64,000 nucleotides of DNA from Achromobacter xylosoxidans A8. Its GTDB lineage: Bacteria > Pseudomonadota > Gammaproteobacteria > Burkholderiales > Burkholderiaceae_B. The notes beneath the pieces were generated by a model that saw only the letters and a program-made list of their open reading frames with translations, had not been told where the DNA came from and did no database searches. Below, piece after piece: positions 59,861 through 64,000 of this stretch (position 1 is its first letter; each line of letters begins with the position of its first letter). The stretch lies in NCBI RefSeq assembly GCF_000165835.1, contig NC_014640.1, forward strand, positions 1,364,001 through 1,428,000. The letters run 5' to 3'. The translations under genes were made by a program, and so were the position numbers.

Positions 59861-60721
59861 CTACGCGTACCGCTTTGCACCCGCCACGCAAACCACCGCC
59901 GCCAGCGTCACGACCAGCATCGTCCAGCTGACATTCTCATGCAGTAGCAGCGCCGCCAAGCCCAGGCCCATGAACGGTTGGAACAGTTGCAGCTGTCCCA
60001 CGGCTGCAATTCCGCCCTGCGCCAGTCCGCGATACCAGAACACGAACCCGATAAGCATGCTGAACAGCGACACATAGGCGAAGCCTATCCACGCAGGCGT
60101 GCTGACGTGTTCGAACGAAGCGGGCATGGTCAGCAGCGCGATGGGCAGCATGACGGGCAGGGACAGCGCCAGCGCCCAGCTGATGACCTGCCAGCCGCCC
60201 AGCTTGCGGGATAGCTTGGCGCCTTCGGCGTAGCCCAGGCCGCAGACGATGATGGCGGCGAGCATGAGCAGATCGCCCGTGGGCGAGGCCTCCAGGCCGC
60301 CCCAGGCGGTATAGCCTGCAACACAGGCGGCTCCGACGATGGAGAACATCCAGAACGGCGGGCGCGGGCGTTCGCCGCCGCGTATCACCGCGAAGATGGC
60401 GGTGCTGAGCGGCAGCAGGCCCAGGAAGACGATGGAATGGGCCGAGGTGACGTGCTGCAGAGCCAGGGCCGTCAGCAGGGGGAAGCCGACGACCACGCCC
60501 AATGCGGTCAGCGCCAGGGAGGGGGTGTCGGACAGAGAGGGCCGGGGTTGGCGCAGCAGCATCAGGAGCGCCAGACCGAGCAGACCGGCGATGGCGGCCC
60601 GCGCGCAGGTCAGGAAGATGGGATCCAGGTCCGCCACGGCGACCCGGGTGGCGGGCAGGGAGCCCGCGAAGATCACTACACCGATAAAACCGTTTACCCA
60701 GCCGCTGGTGGCCTTGTCCAT
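59861..60721 (-). CDS. EamA/DMT-family transporter
   Basis: A 286-residue ten-helix transporter of the drug/metabolite superfamily, usually an exporter of amino acids or other metabolites. Two EamA repeats are visible (WVNGFIGVVIFAGSLPATRV, and TGDLLMLAAIIVCGLGYAEG with IGFVFWYRGLAQGGIAAVGQ). It is divergent from a MocR-type regulator, the usual arrangement in which the MocR protein controls an adjacent transporter in response to an amino acid or PLP-related metabolite. The CAGTAC repeats in the shared spacer are likely the control site. Confidence 0.88.
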   Translation of the reverse strand: MDKATSGWVNGFIGVVIFAGSLPATRVAVADLDPIFLTCARAAIAGLLGLALLMLLRQPRPSLSDTPSLALTALGVVVGFPLLTALALQHVTSAHSIVFLGLLPLSTAIFAVIRGGERPRPPFWMFSIVGAACVAGYTAWGGLEASPTGDLLMLAAIIVCGLGYAEGAKLSRKLGGWQVISWALALSLPVMLPIALLTMPASFEHVSTPAWIGFAYVSLFSMLIGFVFWYRGLAQGGIAAVGQLQLFQPFMGLGLAALLLHENVSWTMLVVTLAAVVCVAGAKRYA

Positions 60722-60745
60722 CTGAAGCTCCTTGATACCGGGCGT

Positions 60746-60826
60746 CAGTACAGCACGGCGACTGCGACGAGTCCACGCACAATCCAGTACAATTTTTAGA
60801 AACTGTTATGTATTGAAAGCCAGTAC
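60746..60826. promoter_or_regulatory. Three CAGTAC direct repeats in the EamA-MocR divergent spacer
   Basis: CAGTAC occurs at 60746, 60785 and 60821 (39 and 36 bases apart, close to multiples of the helical turn); the last two extend to CCAGTAC. MocR regulators are known to bind direct repeats in such spacers. The third copy lies just before the MocR start. Confidence 0.5.
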
Positions 60827-60839
60827 GGTGGAGAATTTC

Positions 60840-62225
60840 ATGGCGCGCGACGGTACTCTCATCAAGCAGGTCATGGGCGAGATCCAGGGGCGGATTGCGG
60901 CGCGCACGGCTTTGCCTGGCGCTCGCCTGCCCTCAGTGAGAGTGCAGGCCAAGGCGCTGGATGTGTCGGTGTCCACGGTGGTGGAAGCCTACGAGCGGCT
61001 GGCGGCCGAGGGTGTGCTGCTGTCGCGTCCCGGATCGGGGTTCTATGTGGCCGGGCCCGTGGCGCCGTTGGCGCTGACCGAGATGGGGCCGAAGCTGGAC
61101 CGGGAAGTCGATCCGCTCTGGGTATCGCGCCAGTCGCTGGCGGCGGATGCGGACAGCCTGCGGCCGGGCTGCGGGTGGCTGCCGGTCAGCTGGATGTACG
61201 AGGAAGGGCTGCGGCGCGCCATGCGCGGCATGGCGCGGGCCGAAGCCGCGGAACTGACCGAGTATGGGACGCCCTTGGGCCACGCGCCCTTGAGGCAACT
61301 GCTGGCGCGGCGGATGGCGGGCATGGGGATAGAGGCCGGGCCGGAGCAGATCATGCTGACCGATTCCGGAACCCAGTCGATCGACCTGATCCTGCGCTTT
61401 CTGCTGGAACCGGGAGACACGGTGCTGGTGGACGATCCTTGCTATTTCAATTTCCATGCGCTGTTGAAGGCGCATCGCGTCAAGGCGGTGGGGGTGCCCT
61501 ATACGCCGAACGGTCCGGACGTCCGGGCGTTTGAAGTGGCGCTGCGCGAGCATTCTCCGCGGCTCTACATCACGAATTCCGGCATACACAATCCGACGGG
61601 GGCAACGTTGTCGCCCTTGGTCGCGCATCGTCTGTTGAAGCTGGCGGACGATTCGGAGCTGGTGATCGTCGAGGACGACATCTTCGCCGACTTCGAGAAC
61701 ACGCCTGCGCCGCGCCTGGCGGCGTTCGACGGGCTGTCCCGGGTCATACACATCGGCAGCTTTTCGAAGACGGTGTCGGCGTCGGTGCGCTGTGGATACA
61801 TCGCGCTGAGGTCCGACTGGGTGGAAAGCCTGACCGACCTGAAAGTCGCCACGACCTTTGGCGGCAGCCGGCTGGCGGCCGACATCGTTTTCCGGACGCT
61901 GACGGGCAGCGGCTACCGCAGGCACATGGAGGCCACCCGGCTGCGCCTGGCACAACAGATGGAAAAGACCGCCTCCAGGCTTCAGAAGCTGGGCATCAAG
62001 CCCTGGCTGACGCCCCGCGCGGGGATGTTCCTGTGGTGCCGTTTGCCGGAGGGCAAGGATGCCGCCACCGTCGCCCGGTCATGCCTCAAGGAGGGCGTGG
62101 TGGTGGCGCCTGGCAACGCGTTCAGCCAATCCCTGGCTGCCGGGGACTTTCTGCGGTTCAACGTTGCGCAATCCACGGACGAGCGGGTATTCACGGTGCT
62201 GGCGAAGGCCTTGAGCGCCGCTTGA
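60840..62225 (+). CDS. MocR-type GntR/aminotransferase-fold transcriptional regulator
   Basis: A 461-residue MocR protein: an N-terminal winged helix of the GntR family (about 10-75; LPGARLPSVRVQAKALDVSV, STVVEAYERLAAEGVLLSRP) joined to a PLP-dependent aminotransferase-like domain with PNSGIHNPTGATLS-type residues (TNSGIHNPTGATLSPLVAHR near 250) and the PLP Lys in IGSFSKTVSASVRCGYIALR near 315. The ATG at 60840 has GGAGAA ahead; the frame extends 36 codons further into the promoter. It is divergent from an EamA transporter it probably controls. Confidence 0.92.
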   Translation: MARDGTLIKQVMGEIQGRIAARTALPGARLPSVRVQAKALDVSVSTVVEAYERLAAEGVLLSRPGSGFYVAGPVAPLALTEMGPKLDREVDPLWVSRQSLAADADSLRPGCGWLPVSWMYEEGLRRAMRGMARAEAAELTEYGTPLGHAPLRQLLARRMAGMGIEAGPEQIMLTDSGTQSIDLILRFLLEPGDTVLVDDPCYFNFHALLKAHRVKAVGVPYTPNGPDVRAFEVALREHSPRLYITNSGIHNPTGATLSPLVAHRLLKLADDSELVIVEDDIFADFENTPAPRLAAFDGLSRVIHIGSFSKTVSASVRCGYIALRSDWVESLTDLKVATTFGGSRLAADIVFRTLTGSGYRRHMEATRLRLAQQMEKTASRLQKLGIKPWLTPRAGMFLWCRLPEGKDAATVARSCLKEGVVVAPGNAFSQSLAAGDFLRFNVAQSTDERVFTVLAKALSAA

Positions 62226-62357
62226 TCATGGTGCGATGCTGGTTGCGGCAAACCGCAGCCAGTCTGCATTCCAAAAAATCTTTTCCTGCCCCCTGATACC
62301 TTTTGCTTTCTCAACTGGCATAGCAACTATCCACCCCAGTTCGAGAGGCTATTTGCA

Positions 62358-64000
62358 TGCGTTCCCCCTCCATCAGGCGCCGCCGCGCGATTTCCATGGC
62401 TGTGCTGGCCGGCACCTTGACCGCGGGCGCGGTCCACGGGCAGGGCGCTCCCGCAGCCGCCGCTGTACAGGCGCGCCAGGTTTATGACATTCCGCCCGGT
62501 CCGCTGGGCAAGACCATTGCAAGCTTCGCGCTGGCGTCGGGGATTTCGCTGGCGTTCGAGCCGTCCTGGACGGATGGCCTGCAAAGCCCCGGCGTCTCCG
62601 GGGATTTGAGCCGGGCCGAGGCGGCGCGGCGCGTGTTGGCCGGCAGCGGGCTGGAGATGGTGCCGCGCGCCGATGGCAGCTACACCTTGCGCAAGGCGGT
62701 GTCGGACGCGGCGACGTTGCCGGCGATCACGGTGACGGGCGCGGCGGGTTACTCGGGCGCGAATCCGTATCTGGTCGGCAATGCGACTTCCGCGACCAAG
62801 ACGGCGACGCCCTTGATGGAGACGACGCAGTCGATTTCCGTGGTGACGCAGGAGCGCATGGCGGTGCAGGGCGTGCAGACGGTGAGCGATGCGCTGAGCT
62901 ACACGGCGGGCGTCTATGCCAACGTGGCGGGGGACAACCCCACCGACAATACGCTGATGGTGCGCGGCTTCCAGCAGATTTCGACCAATGCCTACACGGA
63001 CGGCTTGCGCAACAGCAATACCGGGTATTTCGCGCCGGAGCCTTATGGAATGGACCGTATCGAGGTACTGAAGGGACCCTCGTCGGTGATGTACGGGCAG
63101 GGCTCGCCGGGCGGCATCATCAATTTCGTGTCGAAGCGCCCCTTGTTCGAATCGCATCGGGAAGTCGGACTGTCCACGGGCAGCCATGACCGGGTCCAGG
63201 GTTCGATGGACATCGGCGACGTGATCGATGAGCCGGGCACGCTGGCTTACCGGCTGGTCGCCCTGGGCCGCAACGCCGACAGCAGTATCGACGGCGTGCC
63301 GGACGACCGCATATACGTGGCGCCCAGCCTGACCTGGGCGCCCAGCGCGCGCACCTCGGTGACGCTGCTGGCTTCGTACCAGCGCAACCGCAACCTGTTC
63401 ACCAGCAACCTGCCTTATTCGTTGCTGGACGGCTCCAACCCCAATGGCCGGGTGCCGCGGCATCGCTCGCTGAACCAGCCCGGCTTCGACAAGGAGCAGG
63501 GCGAACTCACCAATATCGGTTACGAGCTCAGCCACGCGTTTTCCGACACGTGGACCTTCCAGCAGAATTTCCGCTATGGCCATTTCAAGGGCTACGAGGA
63601 TCAGCTGTTCCGCAACAGCGGCGTGATCAATGGCACGGACATTGCGCGCTACTACCAGCTGCGCGACTACGACAGCGACACGTACTCGGCGGACAACCGG
63701 CTGGTGGGCAAGTTCGCGACGGGCGCGCTGGACCATACCTTGCTGGTCGGACTGGATTATCAGTACAGCAAACGCACCGCGGATACGCAAACGGGCAATG
63801 CGCCGCCGATCAATATCTATCACCCGGTGCGGGTCAGCATCGACACCTCGCGCTATACCTCGCTGCTCAGCACGGACGAGAGCAGCCGCCAGTTGGGCGT
63901 GTACCTGCAGGACCAGGTCAAGCTGGACCAGTGGGTAGCCACGCTGGCCGGCCGCTATGACTGGGTCAACCAGCGCACCACCGATGTGCTGCGGGACGTG
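62358..64000 (+). CDS. TonB-dependent siderophore receptor with STN domain (3' end outside window)
   Basis: The frame runs off the right edge after 547 codons. The N-terminus is basic (MRSPSIRRRRAISM) with a signal peptide near VHG; residues about 45-115 are an STN domain (YDIPPGPLGKTIASFALASG, LAFEPSWTDGLQSPGVSGD), followed by the plug (METTQSISVVTQERMAVQGV, YGMDRIEVLKGPSSVMYGQG, SPGGIINFVSKRP) and barrel strands. No FecI/FecR pair precedes it here, so any signalling partner lies beyond the window or elsewhere. Ferrichrome/ferrioxamine-class receptors look like this. The C-terminal half is missing. Confidence 0.88.

Noticed and set aside
62226-62357. Fur box upstream of the last TonB receptor
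   Set aside because: The stretch has some A/T runs but no 19-base match that stands out by eye.
1-64000. CRISPR array, insertion sequence, prophage or tRNA-flanked island
   Set aside because: No regularly spaced repeats, transposase, integrase, tRNA or duplicated attachment site was seen; gene content and composition look uniform apart from short AT-rich promoters.

Overview
The window is a G+C-rich, densely coded bacterial chromosome segment with no rRNA, tRNA, insertion sequence, phage or CRISPR array that I can see. The gene content points to a betaproteobacterium of the Burkholderiales, most likely Alcaligenaceae (Achromobacter/Bordetella type): orphan Bug-type tripartite-tricarboxylate binding proteins, several type III CoA-transferases, FecI/FecR/TonB-receptor sets, many LysR regulators and large amino-acid/peptide uptake operons. 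This placement is inference from gene content; no marker gene is present.

Layout. 1-3.9 kb: tail of an unknown gene, argE, a small lipoprotein, a GrpB-family protein, a ferredoxin-reductase-like flavoprotein and one possible tiny gene. 4.1-11.3 kb: a CoA-dependent catabolic block (two CoA-transferases, crotonase, zinc-less quinone oxidoreductase, Bug receptor, acyl-CoA dehydrogenase) around a TetR regulator; two near-matching operator-like palindromes sit before the genes flanking tetR. 11.3-22.2 kb, minus strand: a ten-gene unit read as D-amino-acid/D-peptide catabolism (DadA-like oxidase, RidA, MlrC-like M81 peptidase, five-gene Dpp-type ABC importer, N-acyl-D-amino-acid deacylase, XRE-cupin regulator). 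22.3-30.3 kb: CsaA, a nitroreductase, a CsgG/LpoB/COG3014 envelope cassette, an AcfC-like binding protein, and LprI-like and META/DUF4377 envelope proteins.

30.4-47 kb is rich in metal uptake: a FecI-FecR-TonB receptor set with a Fur-like box; a small four-helix membrane protein; a LysR/sulfatase/Bug locus; mntP behind a manganese riboswitch; a truncated haemoglobin fused to a DUF1971 domain next to a Crp/Fnr regulator; then a Fur-box-preceded ABC importer, a second copy of the four-helix protein, and another TonB receptor. 46.9-52.2 kb: LysR, D-serine dehydratase, MFS transporter and a second MlrC-like protein, returning to the D-amino-acid theme. 52.2-64 kb: mixed small genes including a divergent pair of secreted paralogues, an LRR/SUKH-like pair, rpiB, a CGNR regulator and alpha/beta hydrolase sharing a matching upstream motif, a PAS-GGEEF cyclase, a MocR regulator with divergent EamA exporter, and a TonB siderophore receptor cut by the window end.

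The best candidates for undescribed biology are (i) the two MlrC-family genes, each embedded in D-amino-acid operons, (ii) the four-helix membrane protein duplicated beside two TonB receptors, one copy inside a Fur-box ABC locus, (iii) the globin-DUF1971 fusion, and (iv) the matched operator pairs around the TetR and CGNR regulators. All functions are read from sequence motifs and neighbourhood; nothing was searched or computed.
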